Source: Bidens hawaiensis
Lineage: Eukaryota; Streptophyta; Magnoliopsida; Asterales; Asteraceae
NCBI GenBank assembly: GCA_021521415.1
Contig: JAIQDT010000172.1
Span: forward strand, 1,570,501 to 1,634,500
Direction: 5' to 3'
Length of the DNA stretch: 64,000 bases
Part shown: piece by piece, positions 11,602 through 22,890 of the stretch
Layout of the letters: each line of letters starts with the position of its first letter
How positions within the stretch are numbered: position 1 is the first letter of the stretch
The notes under the pieces: generated by a model
Databases searched by the model: none
Told to the model about the DNA's origin: nothing
The model's input: only the letters and a program-made list of their open reading frames with translations
Translations under genes and position numbers: made by a program

Positions 11602-13099
11602 GTGTTTGAAGACAAAAAGGAGTTTGTTGATATATATAAGAAGGTTGAAATGAATGAAGACAGAGAATATGTTGTGAAGGAAGAAGTGAAAGAAGATAAA
11701 TCAATTGGAAATCAAGTATCTAAAGATGACTTTGACTCTGAAGATCTACATGATGAAGATTTAAGTGACTTGAGTGATCAAATCACTGATGAAGAAATTA
11801 AAGCTGGTAAAAAAGGAAGAAGGTACAAGAAACCAGATTCAATTGAAAAGCTGCCACAACTGCCACCAGTGACACCCAAGATTAAGAAAATGAATGAATG
11901 ACTTAGAAAAGAACATGTGACTTTTGACATATGTGAAAGATCTAAAGTCAGCTATAATGCAGTAAAACCTCCAAGCAAGGCAATGCTGCAAAGAATCAAA
12001 GGTAACAACAAGAAGAAAGTGGCTGAACAGTTGTATGTGAAAACTTCATTCCAATTTACCCATTATTTTCAAGTCATGAAGTATTTGATATCGGGGAAGT
12101 GGAAACCATGGATGAGTATGAAAAGAGACAATCAAGGCACAAGGGAAGCCTATATGAAGAGCCATTAAATATGAAGAAAATTATGTTTATCAACGGAAAG
12201 GTTAAAAGAAATGATATCAAGATTGATGAATTTGTTTCTTTCTCAATTGACTTTGATGGTATGAAGATTCAAAAGACACTTGTAGTTGATCCACCAAGAC
12301 CAAGTGAAAGGTTTAAGAAAGGAGCTAACGATGAAAAATTCAAAGGAAAAGTGTGGTGCAAAATATATGATGAGTATGGTCAACACACTGACACATGCAA
12401 TGATAGACTCAACTTTAAACCTTTCCATGTTCCAATTGAGACAAAGTTTGGACAAGACTTTGTTCTCTATAAATTGAAATATGAAGAATACTTGGGAAAG
12501 GGGAAGGTAAATGGTAATGGGAAGAAAAAGGAGTCTGATTAGTCAGTTGTAAAAGAGAAGAAAGTTGAAGTAAGATTGAGAAAACCATTTGATAAGCAAA
12601 ACAGAAGAAGTCAATCTCCCAAGAAGACTGAGTATGAAAAGAAAAATAATTTCCAACCATTGAGAATCATTCCCAAAAATGACACAAAATCAGTAAAGTC
12701 TGATGTTTCTCAAGGATCTTCAAACAATTAAAAGAAAAGAAACAAGGGTGTTCTTCCTAGAAAGAAACCTACTGAATTAACTGGAGATGAGAAATTCTTG
12801 CTGAAAAATGGTTATGAATCAAAGTTGAAAACGAAGAGGAGACATGTGTGGATGTGAGAGACTTTTCAAGCAAGAAAGACTATGTTGTTCAAGAAAGTAA
12901 CACTGAAGATTCTGAGTATGAAAGCACAACTTCATTTGTGAAAACTCCAAGAGAGTGTGGATATGAAACTGATGATTCAGATCACATAGAAATTATTCAT
13001 GAAGAACCTGAACCCATATCACTTACTCCTTGTGCTGCCATTAAAATTGAGTCTGATGATTTGCAAGTTGAAGTAGCTTGCACTTCATCATCAAACTAA
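11602..13099 (+). pseudogene. Unrecognised region between gag and protease of E
   Basis: About 1.5 kb of broken but protein-like sequence. It holds an acidic/lysine-rich block (EDLHDEDLSDLSDQITDEEI near 11745-11805), a stretch at 12099-12542 with Cys and His at VWCKIYDEYGQHTDTCNDRL (not a standard CCHC), and an acidic segment at 12848-13099. Stops at 11899, 12166, 12540 and 13097 separate the parts. I do not recognise a domain. It may be the C-terminal half of a long Sirevirus gag, or material captured between gag and protease. Confidence 0.5.
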
Positions 13100-13129
13100 T
13101 CACTTTCATTGTATTGTGTAGGAACAGTC

Positions 13130-13300
13130 CACTACACTAAATGAAGTATGGTATTTGGACAGTGGATGTTCTAGGCACATGACTAGTGACAAGAGGTCAC
13201 TTGTCAACTATGAAGAGAAGTTTGAGGGACCAGTGGCATTTGGAATTGATGAGAATGGTAGAAAAATTGTTGGAAAGAAATTTTGACTAATGGCAAAGTT
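13130..13300 (+). pseudogene. Copia protease active-site block of E
   Basis: VWYLDSGCSRHMTSDK is readable at 13146-13193 with the catalytic DSG at 13158-13166. This phrase is diagnostic of copia proteases. A frameshift near 13280 separates it from the C-terminal half (NVFYVEGLQYNLLSESQ), which opens the next frame. Confidence 0.85.
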
Positions 13301-14685
13301 ACTTTTGACAATGTGTTCTATGTTGAAGGGCTTCAATATAATCTTTTAAGCGAATCCCAGATTTGTGATAAAGGTTACAAAGTTGGCTTTGATTATTCTC
13401 ACTGTTTCATCTTAAGGCCTGAGTATGTTATTCCACCTAACATGATCATGATGATGGCCACAAGAAATGGAAATTTGTATGAACTAAACATGAAGGATGC
13501 GGTTTCTAGGGGTGGCACGTGCTTTGTTTCTAAAGCCACTGAAAATGAGTCAAAGCTGTGGCATAGGAAACTCTGCCATGTTAATCTGAAGAATATGAAT
13601 AAGTTAGTCAAGGGTGAGCACGCCATTGGCTTACCTACAAGAGAGTTTAAATTGGATGACAACTGTGTCTCATGTCAGAAGGGAAAGCAGCACAAGTCTT
13701 CTCACAAGACTAAGCTCATTAACTCAATTGATCAAGTGCTTGAAATGCTTCACATGGATCTCTTTGGTCCTGTGAGTGTACGAAGTATTGGAAAGAAAAG
13801 ATGCTATCTAGTAATCATTGATGATTATTCAAGATATACTTCGGTTTATTTCATAAATACCAAGGATGAGGCTGCTGAATTCATTATGAAATGTATTAAC
13901 AGAGTGGAGAATCAATTGAATAAAAGGGTTTAGGTGATGAGAAGTGACAATGGTACTGAATTCAAGAATGGAGTGATTGACGAATTTTACAACAACAAAG
14001 GAATACTCAACAATTCTCAGCTCCTAGAACTCCTGAACAAAAAGGTGCTGATGAGATAAGAAATAGAACACTTATTGAAGCAGCAAGAACCATGCTTGCT
14101 GATGCTAATATACCTGTCACATTTTAGCCAGAAGCAATTAACACATCATGCTATGTTCAGAACAGGGTATTGATAAACAAAAGTCACAACAAGACTCCAT
14201 ATGAAATATTCTACAACAGAAAACCCTATATAATGTTTTTCAAATCATTTGGATGCAAATGCTCTCTGTTGAACACAAAGGATTACTTGAACAAGTTTCA
14301 ATCCAAATCCTTAGACACTTTCTTTGTAGGTTATTCTACACACTCAAAGGCCTACAGAGTGTATGTGAATGATCATTTGGTTGTTATTGAGTCCTCAGAT
14401 GTAGTTTTCAATGAAAACCAATTCAACAAAGTTGAGGGTGCATCATGGTTATTTGATTTGGAGAAGCTAGTCAAATCATTCAAGATATATCCAGAAGACT
14501 ATGATGAAACATTTCTGAAAACCAATGTGATTGAAGATTCAAATCAAAAGGGAGTGGATTTGGAAAAGTTGTGGAAAAGGATTGCAAGAAAACAAAAGGA
14601 ATACACATTCATAAAGAACTCCTCTAGGGCAGATGTTGATCAAGCTCAAGATGACAATCAAGTAAACAATGAAAGTCCTGTATAA
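13283..14685 (+). pseudogene. Integrase of E with pre-integrase zinc domain
   Basis: LWHRKLCHVN and CVSCQKGKQH (13550-13690) form the HHCC domain with all ligands visible. The core follows as MLHMDLFGPVS with the first Asp, then SDNGTEF with the second near 13945. A TAG at 13931 and a deletion near 14005-14050 remove the stretch before PRTPEQKGADEIRNR, where the third acidic residue would lie. The C-terminal part (14170-14685, NKTPYEIFYNRKPYIMFF, then FGCKCSLLNT) is open. The three breaks make it non-functional. Confidence 0.85.
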
Positions 14686-15040
14686 GATCAAGCAAATGAT
14701 ATTCAAGAAAATCAAGAAATGCAAAATGATTAAGTACAAGATGAGGGGGTCCAAGCGATCAAAGTGAACAAGATTTCAAGATTTGTTTGAAGAACTGAGA
14801 CCAGGAAACAAGGACAGATCAATGAGGATACACCGGCAGTTGATGATTCTTCACCTGATTTGAGCATTGAAGATCTGGAACTTAATGATTCAAATCTTGA
14901 CATAACTATGTCTACTGATGTGATTATTAAAAACCCCTATGTTGAAAAGAATCATCTAGCTGAACACATCATTGGCAATATACATGAAAGGGTCACAAGA
15001 AGTCACTCTGAAACTACAAACATTTTCTTATACTGATGCT
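14686..15040 (+). pseudogene. Linker between integrase and RT of E
   Basis: Gln/Asp-rich sequence with stops, matching the variable spacer that copia elements carry between integrase and RT. A phrase like DDSSPDLSIEDLEL (about 14840-14880) can be read. No domain is recognised. Confidence 0.5.
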
Positions 15041-15765
15041 TTCTATCCCAAATAGAAACAAAGAATATTGTTCAAGCTCTTAGGGACAACATTTGGGTAC
15101 AAGCAATGCTGGAAGAGTTGGCTCAATTTAGAGACCTACAAGTTTGGGAGCTTGTAGACAGACCAATAAATTAACATGCATTTCGCAAAAAATGGGTGTT
15201 CAGAAACAAAAGGGATGAAAAGGGTATTGTAACCAAGAACAAGGTTTGACTTGTAGCATTGGGATTCCTTTAAGAGAAAGGAATTAACTTTGAGGAGGTC
15301 TTTACACCTATAGCTAGGCTAGAAGCAATAAGAATCTTTTTAGCCTATGCTGCCTCAAAGAACATCAGGGTATTCCAGCTTGATGTCAAATCTGCCTTCC
15401 TAAATGGAAAGATTGAAGAGGAGGTTTATGTTTCTCAACCACCAGGTTTTGAGGATCCTATCTATCCTAACAAGGTGTATAATGAACTGTCAAACCACCA
15501 CCTTGAAAATTTTCCAAAGGGAAGCTATTGACAAGGCCCACTTTTATAAGAAGAAAGGAAGAGATTTGCTATTGTTACAAGTCTATGTGGATGACATTAT
15601 ATTTGGGTTAACCAATGAAAAGATGTGTATGGAGTTTGAAGAGGTGATGAAATCCAAGTACAGCATGAGTTCAATGGGAGAAATGAACTTCTTCCTAGGC
15701 TTACAAGTTCAGCAAAAGGCTTATGGGATTTTCATTTACTAGTCTAAGTATGTACAAGATATATT
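15041..15765 (+). pseudogene. Reverse transcriptase of E
   Basis: The N-terminal block reads ALRDNIWVQAMLEELAQF, then KKWVFRNKRDEKGIV and [12 protein letters not shown] (15075-15340), followed by [20 protein letters not shown]. After PNKVY at 15480 a deletion removes the usual YGLHQAPRAWY block. The catalytic YVDD is kept in QVYVDDIIFG (about 15580-15605), and MGEMNFFLGLQVQQ ends the domain. Stops occur at 15172, 15249 and 15740. Loss of the central block excludes activity. Confidence 0.85.
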
Positions 15766-15808
15766 TGACAAGTTCAAGTGCAATGATTTAAAGACAACTT
15801 CAACTCCA

Positions 15809-16534
15809 ATGGATTCAAAAGAAAATATGGTAGCTGATGAAAAGGGGGAGCCAGTGGATGAGCATGAATACAAAGTAAGAATTGGATCACTGATGTATCT
15901 AACTGCTTCAAAGCCAGATATCATGTTTGCAGTTTGTGTTTGTGCTAGATTTCAATCAAGCCCCAAGGTTTCTCACATGAATGCTGTGAAAAGGATCTTC
16001 AAATATTTGAAGGGAATACCTGACATGGGAATTTGGTATCCAAATAACCAATCTTTTCATCAAACTGCCTACACAGACAGTGATTATGATGGCTGCAACA
16101 TAAGCATGAAGTCAACTTCAGGGGGATGTCAATTTTTGGGTGACAGATTGGTGTCATGGAAATGCAAGAAGCAGACAACTGTCTCAATCTCAACTGCAGA
16201 AGCTAAATACATTGCTGCATCTGCCTGCTGTGCACAAGTCCTCAGGATCCAAAATCAGATGCTGGACTATGGTTTGAACTTTCTCAAAACCCCTATTTAC
16301 ATTGATAACACTGCTGCATCTTTTATTGTTAAGAATCCTGTGCAACATAACAAAACCAAGTACATTGAAATCAGACATCACTTCATAAGAGATTGTAGTG
16401 AAAAAGGATTAATTGAAGTAACAAAAGTTGATACAAGTGATAATGTGGATGACATATTTACAAAACCACATGATAGAACAAGGTTCAACTTTCTTTTGAA
16501 AGCCCTGGGAATGATCAACTCTAATGAAGTCTGA
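15809..16534 (+). pseudogene. RNase H of E, longest open stretch in the element
   Basis: An open stretch of 241 codons: end of RT (GSLMYLTASKPDIMFAV), connection (HMNAVKRIFKYLKG) and RNase H with YTDSDYDGC (catalytic Asp), STAEAKYIAAS (catalytic Glu region, second Glu of the usual AEAE changed to Lys) and IYIDNTAA (Asp). It ends in TKPHDRTRFNFLLKALGM, the normal copia pol terminus. Intact as a frame, but cut off from the rest of pol by upstream stops. Confidence 0.9.
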
Positions 16535-16838
16535 TTGATGATGTGTGCTCAATTGTGGAAACTGACTATCTTTCAATGTTTTTGTTTGAATGGTGTTTGT
16601 GTGCATATGATTGAATATGATACTTTCATGATTAACTGATATGTGCTTTAGTTGACTATGTGTGCAAAGTTTGGTATCATTGTTGCTTATGCATGTTTAT
16701 CAGTTGATGTGTGTATTTGATGTCATGATGAGTGCTCTTGATTTCAATGACTTGATAGTGTAAGCATATCTGACATCACTGATTAATTGCTTGAATATGT
16801 GTATTATATGATCATTTGATATTATTAGGATAGGCTAG
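16535..16838 (+). other. pol to env-like spacer of E
   Basis: About 300 bases rich in GTGTG and TTGAT, without a reading frame, between the pol stop and the break with element C. In related elements an env-like start would follow here; it is missing because of the deletion described for 16839. Confidence 0.5.
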
Positions 16839-16848
16839 ATCTTGAATG

Positions 16849-17079
16849 TTAGTACTGTCTACTTGAATGGTAGCTGTTGTTATAGGAGAACTCTGCTAGA
16901 TGCACCGGGGTCCTACATCGTCTACCGTAAAGCATCTCAAACGGTGGCATACCAACACTTGAATGGTAGCTGTTATTATAGGAGAACTCTGCTAGATGCA
17001 GGTGATCATCCCAACTTCCACCAAAATCTTGAACGCAAGCACGTAGCATATCTTCAAGGGCTTGGATCGTCCTTACAGA
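16849..17079 (-). pseudogene. Integrase catalytic end of C with local duplication
   Basis: [20 protein letters not shown] and [11 protein letters not shown] read normally on the - strand. The frame then jumps back to a second [14 protein letters not shown] and runs into E sequence. Just upstream (17050-17080) the phrase after HPQTDG has a TAG and then [12 protein letters not shown], where the usual motif has SERTIQ: the third catalytic residue, Glu, has become Val. Confidence 0.8.
16861..17000. repeat. 44 bp direct duplication at the C truncation junction
   Basis: Bases 16861-16904 and 16957-17000 are the same 44 bases except one (GTTGTT against GTTATT). The outer copy directly abuts the foreign E sequence. 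A further CTTGAATG at 16841-16848, in the E-side edge, matches the start of both copies. Confidence 0.85.
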
Positions 17080-18333
17080 CTATCCATCTGTTTGAGGATG
17101 ATACGATGTACTGATGTTCAACCTCGTTCCCATAGCTTCATGGAATTTCTTCCAGAACCTTGAAGTGAATCGAGTATCTCTATCGGACATGATCGACAGT
17201 GGCACTCCATGCTTAGATACAACCCCTTTGATGAACAAACTTTCTAACGTTTCTGTCGAGATGGCCTCTCGTATAGGCAGAAAGTGAGCACTTTTGGTCA
17301 AACGGTACACTATCACCCAAATGGTATCATGATGTTTAGCGGTACGAGGTAGCTTAGTTATGAAATCCATAGTGATGTGTTCCCATTTCCAGTCAGGTAT
17401 CTCTAGCGGTTGCATCTTCCCATAAGGTTTCTGGTACTCAGCCTTGACTTGCAAGAAGGTTAGGCACTTACTGACATAATCTACTACGTCATTCTTCATT
17501 CCTGGCCACCAGTAGTCTCTCTTCAAATCTTGATACATCTTTGTAGCTCCAGGATGACTCGAGTATCTTGACTTATGAGCTTCATCTAATATTCGACCTC
17601 TGAGATCGCCATGGCGTGGGATCCACATATGGTCGAACCTAGTCTTAACATCATGGGTGTTTTCCATCAACTCATTTTGCTGGCCGTAAATTCTTTCCTT
17701 CTTTATTAACTTCTCGTCTACTAACACTTCTGACTGCACTTTAATGATTTCTTCTAAAAGACTTGAATTCATAATCAGCTGATATGACTTAATTGTTGCA
17801 AGGACTTCCTCATTCTTCCGGCTTAGTGCATCGGCAACCACGTTAGCTATACCAGGATAGTACTTAATGTCGCACTCATAATCCTTAATCAATTCTAACC
17901 ACCATCTCTGCCTCATGTTCAATTCATTATGCTCGAAGAAGTATTTTAAACGCTTATGATCTGTGTAGATGGTACACTTAGTACCGTACTGATAATGTCT
18001 CCATATCTTAAGAGCATGTACTACAGCTGCTAACTCTAAATCATGCGTCGGATAAGTACTCTCATGGTCTTTCAACTGACTAGACGCGTAAGCTATCACT
18101 TTCCCTCGTTGCATCAACATGCAACCTAACCCACGATGCAAAGCATCAGTACAAACAACCAGATCCTCGTCACCATCGGGTAAAGCAAGAATTGGAGCTT
18201 GTGTGAGTCTCTTCTTTGACTCCTGGAAAGCTTCCTCTTGAAACTTACCCGAACTGAATACTATCGACTTTTTGGTTATACCGGTCATCGGTGCGGCTAT
18301 CTTGGAGAAACCTTCGATGAATCTCCTATAGTA
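17080..18333 (-). pseudogene. RT thumb, RNase H and integrase of C
   Basis: An open - strand stretch of 402 codons covers 18288-17080. RNase H is seen as [33 protein letters not shown] and [12 protein letters not shown]. Integrase follows with [18 protein letters not shown] and [11 protein letters not shown], where the second Cys of the zinc pair (normally CLTC) is Phe. [10 protein letters not shown] and SDRDTRF carry the first two catalytic Asp. At 18333 the frame is cut by element D; just before the cut it reads RRFIEGFS, and SFLGLAGYY lies on the other side at about 21595-21620. Confidence 0.9.
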
Positions 18334-18868
18334 TGTTGGAACTTATATTTTAGACTGACGCATCGAATTAATTTGTGGGTGAAAAATATATTATTTGGTC
18401 TCAACCAAGGGTGGATGGCTTGAATACCAAGTCATTCTAGACTAGTATAAATAGATGTTTTTATTCATTTGTCTATTATGAGTGACTGTATTGTGTATGT
18501 GTGAAATTTAGGGTTTTATCCCTTTGAGAGAGTCTCCGCCTCCAGGATGAGCTATCCTGATGGCGGCTGATATTTCTTAATCGATTGTATGTATGAATGT
18601 ATGTATGTATGAGTGTTTCATCTTAATTGAATCATTCGGCTAATATTTCATGCTACCATTTCTATCTTTTGTGTTTTGATTACAATTGTTCATCCTACTT
18701 TATTGTTGATTGTTAATCAAATCAGGCTCTCTCCCAATACACCACATCCGTCCAAACATCTTTCAAGAGTGAATAGCGAATAAGATTCGATCCTAACCTT
18801 AGATCCGAGCTCCACACCGTTAATAATACCGACTATTCACGCTTCCGCACCGGGGCTCGGTTCTCATA
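18334..18868 (+). repeat. 5' LTR of D (535 bp)
   Basis: TGTTGGAACTTATATTTTAG to TTCTCATA; the partner ends TTCTCACA, so the terminal CA has mutated here. It contains TATAAATA near 18448 and a TGTATGTATG microsatellite at 18586-18615. Confidence 0.9.
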
Positions 18869-18870
18869 AT

Positions 18871-18883
18871 TGGTATCAGAGCC
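18871..18883 (+). other. Primer binding site of D
   Basis: TGGTATCAGAGCC is a perfect initiator-Met primer site two bases after the LTR. Confidence 0.9.
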
Positions 18884-19485
18884 TGGGTTACCGAATCGTT
18901 CAGGCTAACCGCTGAACAGATTCATTTCGCTCTTGAATCCACCATGGACGTTAAACGATGAAGTTCGTTGAAATTATTTTTGGGGGTTTTGAAATTATTT
19001 GATGTTTTGGAGAAAAGTATGTGGATTGATGTTTGGGTTGATGACTCGTTTGGAGATCCAACATCAATTTCATGTTTATTTGATCAGAACGGTCCAGATC
19101 TGATGTAACAGTGTTATTTGGCTCGTTTTGGGGAGACTCTGTTCATCTGATGATTTCCAGATCTGAAAAGGTTGATTATCATATGAAGATAGGTTTCTTT
19201 GATTTCGAGATGACTTGGATGGTGCTACAATGATTTATTTCAGATTACGAAACTTGTTTCTGGATCTGAAGAATTAGGGTTTTGTGTGCTCGTGCTGCAC
19301 AAACAGTAGATGTGTGTTGAAAAATATTGCTGATGGTACAAACTGATAAGGAGAATGTACAAGTCAAGAATGAACAAGTACTAAAGGCAATTTCATCATT
19401 GTTTGTTGCAGCAGATGCAAAGTGAATATTCGAGCAAGTTCTGCAAGGGCAAATCAGTGACTGATGACGCAGAAATGAAGTTTTG
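18884..19485 (+). other. D leader, no gene seen
   Basis: A TG-rich non-coding stretch after the primer site. CCACCATGGACG at 18941-18952 gives one good start context, but the frame closes at once with TGA. Confidence 0.5.
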
Positions 19486-20170
19486 ATGTCTCGAGCACAC
19501 TATGAACAAAAAAGATTGGACCCGAGTATGAAAAATGACTAAGTGTTGCTTCGAGCACAGGAGGTGTTTTGCCCAAGCACATCTTTGTTTGGCTCGAGCA
19601 CAGGTTATTTCGAGCACATCTTATATCGAGCACATCAAATTCTAGCACACTTTGTGAAACCCAGAGCATATCCTTTGTCTTCTCAAGAAAACTATCCTCT
19701 TTAAGTCTCGAGCACACTTTGTTATTTATCCGAGCAGACTCTTTTATTTCGAGTGTACTTTGTTTTGTCTTGAACAATTATGCTTGTGAAGAGAAAACTC
19801 ATGTTTGTGTCGAGCACACCCTTGTTCCCGAGCACACTTTTGCTCTCGAGCATGCTTGGTGTTAAGTGAAGAAAATGAAAAATCACAAGTATTCCCAAGC
19901 ACACTTAGTGATAGTAAGTACTTCCGAGCACACTTTTGCTCCCGAGCACACTCTATGCTCGATGAAAAATTGAAAAATCAAAAGTGTTTTGCTTTCCGGG
20001 TACACTTTGCTTCCGAGCACACTTTGTTTTCCGGGTACACTTTGTGCTAGGAAAGTGCTTCCGAGTACACTTTGTGCTTGGAAATGAATCAGAGTATGCT
20101 TTGTGCTTGGAAATGAAACCAAGCATACTTTGTGCTAGGAAAGTGCTCCCAAGCACATTGTGTGCCAGGA
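19486..20170 (+). repeat. Degenerate array of about 25 CGAGCACAC-type motifs in D
   Basis: The motif CGAGCACACTTTGTG and variants (CGAGTACAC, CAAGCACAC, CGGGTACAC) occur about 25 times in 685 bases at irregular spacing; near the end (20000-20160) they become a regular run with TGTGCTTGGAAA or TGTGCTAGGAAAGTGC between copies. Short reading frames on both strands here are by-products of the repeat. The same core recurs in the LTRs of E and G and at 55280-55560. Confidence 0.85.
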
Positions 20171-21048
20171 AACAGAGTTTGTGAAACATTTCAAAGTTTT
20201 GAAGAAACTTTTGAGATTTTTGGTGCCGTTGACCGTTTGAACAAGCTATTCTCTACGGAAGATGTATACCAGGGGTATTTTGGTAATTTTTCTCCAATCA
20301 TCAACAAGCTTATAGAATTCAAACCACATCCAATTTCACGACTTCATCAAAAGCTTTACAAGAACAAGTGTTGACCAAACTTAAGGATTTAATCACTTTT
20401 AGTGTCAACCAACTTTTAAATATGTTTATTTGAGATTTTTACAATCTTGATGAGGATGATCAATATTTTTTCACCCACACTTGATTTGAAGACACATTTA
20501 TTAAAGACAATTGCAATGAAATTGGGGGAGTAAAAATCTTTGAATTTCATTGCAAATGGCTAGCTTCAAATCAAGTAAAAGACTCAAGTTGATCAAGATC
20601 AATAATCCAAGGTTTTTCAAAGACGTTTCATCATTTGTAAGTTTTCAGATTTCCTAGTACGGATGAGAAGATGGAGTCATCACGAGCAACAATGTTGAAA
20701 GGATGATCTGTCACTTGAACAGTCAAGAACGGGTTATGGTTGACTTGAATGCTATCTTAATTCAGGGAATGGTTTGAATATGATTTACATGGGAAGAAAC
20801 GGTTTTGAAGAATTGAAGATTATTTGATGATCACAATGATTTTATTTCTTTTTGTGATAACCTTGTTACCTGAAGTTGATCTTTGACATTCAAAGCCTCG
20901 TTCATATGCCCATACAAATATATCCAAAAGTGGTATAAGAGTGATATTTCGAAATGAAAATGGGAGAAGCTTAACGTGAGGGGGAGAATTTCTATGAAAG
21001 ACAACGAGTTATGAGGTGATCATTAAAGAAATTCGATGGCATCTGTCT
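20171..21048 (+). other. D 3' interior with extra purine tracts
   Basis: Non-coding. Besides the tract next to the LTR, two more purine tracts of the same type occur: AAATTGGGGGAG at about 20519-20530 and GTGAGGGGGAGAA at about 20977-20989. Several such tracts are a reported trait of Sireviruses, which is a hint and not proof of kinship. Confidence 0.5.
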
Positions 21049-21059
21049 AAGGGGGAGAT
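21049..21059 (+). other. Polypurine tract of D
   Basis: AAGGGGGAGA-type tract directly before TGTTGGAAC, the start of the 3' LTR. Confidence 0.85.
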
Positions 21060-21594
21060 TGTTGGAACTTATATTTTAGACCAACGCATCGAATTAATTT
21101 GTGGGTGAAAAATATATTATTTGGTCTCAACCAAGGGTGGATGGCTTGAAGACCAAGTCATGCTAGACTAGTATAAATAAATGTTTTTATTCATTTGTCT
21201 AGTATGAGTGACTGTATTGTGTATGTGTGAGATTTAAGGTTTTATCCCTTTGAGAGAGTCTCCGCCTCCAAGATGAGCTATCCTGATGGCGGCTGATATT
21301 TCTTAATCGATTGTATGTATGAATGTATGTATGTATGGGTGTTTCATCTTAAGTGAATCATTCGGCTAATATTTCATGCTACCATTTCTATCTTTTGTGT
21401 TTTAATTACAATTGTTCATCCTACTTTATTGTTGATTGTTAATCAAATCAGGCTCTCTCCCAATACACCTCATCCGTCCAAACATCTTTCAAGAGTGAAT
21501 AGCGAATAAGATTCGATCCAAACCCTAGATCTGAGCTCCACACCGTTAATAATATCGACTATTCACGCTTCCGCACCGGGGCTCGGTTCTCACA
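21060..21594 (+). repeat. 3' LTR of D (535 bp)
   Basis: It matches 18334-18868 base for base in length. Differences such as GACTGACGC/GACCAACGC are mostly transitions, as expected after methylation-driven decay. Confidence 0.9.
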
Positions 21595-22354
21595 TAGTAG
21601 CCAGCTAACCCTAGGAAGCTTCGTATATCAGTCGGATTCTGTGGAGTCTTCCAACTCGTTATTGCATCAATCTTAGCTTGGTCCACGGTAATCCCTTTAG
21701 GATTAATCACGTGACCTAGAAATTGCACTTCTCTTTACCAGAACGCGCATTTCCAAAACTTAGCATACAACTTCTCTTTCTTCAGAGTTTCCATACTTCT
21801 CTCAGATGCTCAGCATGATCAGACTCGCTCCTGGAATAAATCAATATATCATCGATGAAGACGATAACTGACTTATCCAAAATCGGCCGACACACTCTAT
21901 TCATCATATCCATAAATGCTGCACGAGCATTCGTTAGACCGAATGACATTACGAGGATCTCGTAGTGTCCGTACCGCGTCCGAAACGCTGTCTAAGGGAT
22001 GTCTGCCTCTTTCACTTTTAGCTGATGATAGCCCGAGCTAATATCTATTCGTGAGAACCAACTTGAACCTTGCAGTTGGTCAAACAGATTATCAATTCTT
22101 GGCAGAGGATACCTATTCTTTACCGTAAGCTTGTTCAACTCGCGATAGTCTATGCACATTCTCATACTTCCATCCTTTTTCTTCACGAATAACACTGGTG
22201 CGCCCCACGGGGAAACACTTGGTCTAATAAAACCTTTGTCGAGGAGTTCTTGCAGTTGGGACATCAGTTCTTTCATCTCGGACAGTGCTAAACGGTAAGG
22301 CGCTTTTGCGACGGGCTGTGCTCCTGGTACTAAATCTATCTGAAATTCTATCTT
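21595..22354 (-). pseudogene. Reverse transcriptase of C
   Basis: On the - strand: [39 protein letters not shown] and [14 protein letters not shown], then a stop (22000), [22 protein letters not shown] and [12 protein letters not shown] with the catalytic pair, then [12 protein letters not shown] and SFLGLAGYY up to the D insertion. The usual [10 protein letters not shown] is [10 protein letters not shown] here. One stop and one frameshift near 21750 are visible. Confidence 0.9.
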
Positions 22355-22890
22355 TCACTCCGGTGGCAACCCCGGATGGTCCTCAGGGAATACTTCTGGG
22401 TAGTCGCGCACAATTGGAACATCTTTCATTTCTTTTGTCTCAGCCGTAGCGTTGATAACATACGCCAGGTAGGCACCACACCCTCGCCTTAACAATCCTT
22501 CGGCTATTATTATCGAAATGACATTAAGCCCATAACTTTCCTTATCACCATAAACCGTCACCGCACTACCATCCAAGGACTTTAACCTTATTATCCTACT
22601 CTTATACACTATGTGAGCTTCATACTCAGACAGCCAATCCATCCCCAATACCACATCAAACCCTCCTACGGTCATAACGTAGAAGGTAACAGGGAACTCT
22701 TGTCCCTCTAATTCTATTTTAGCGTTCTTAACCATTTTTATTATTTTAACCGAGGCTTCACTAGCGGTTTCTACTATAAAGGTTTCAGACACTCGGCTAC
22801 ATTTCATTTTAGCTAATTTAGTAAATGGTGTGGCAACGAAACTCTTGTTTGCACCCGAATCGAACAATACAGAAGCGGAAATACCGTTTA
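22355..22890 (-). pseudogene. Aspartic protease of C
   Basis: The - strand frame 22867-22355 starts at the catalytic loop (FDSGANKSFVATPF, DSG triad), passes VVLGMDWLSEYEAHI and ends at YPEVFPEDHPGLPPE, the normal protease to RT connection. It is open for 170 codons. A frameshift near 22880 separates it from gag. Confidence 0.9.

Larger units (their letters stand above)
18334..21594 (+). mobile_element. Element D: non-autonomous LTR retrotransposon (3.26 kb)
   Basis: Two 535 bp LTRs, target duplication TAGTA on both sides (18329-18333 and 21595-21599), primer site and purine tract are all in place, but no protease, RT, RNase H or integrase is found in any frame of the 2.19 kb interior. Removing D restores the C reading frame. 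Counting by eye, the LTRs differ at about 18 of 535 bases, so D is the youngest nested unit here. Purine tract and LTR ends look copia-like. Confidence 0.9.

Noticed and set aside
19486..20170. Regular short repeats suggesting a CRISPR-like array
   Set aside because: Repeats are degenerate and irregularly spaced, spacers are not unique fixed-length units, and the DNA is a plant retrotransposon.
19396..20189. Several Cys/Ser-rich small frames on both strands in element D, looking like secreted cysteine-rich peptides
   Set aside because: They are translations of the CGAGCACAC repeats, with no constant start, signal peptide or spacing of Cys.
20929..20945. Second primer-site-like sequence (GTGGTATAAGAGTGAT) in D
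   Set aside because: It is not next to an LTR end and matches the primer site only partly; probably chance.
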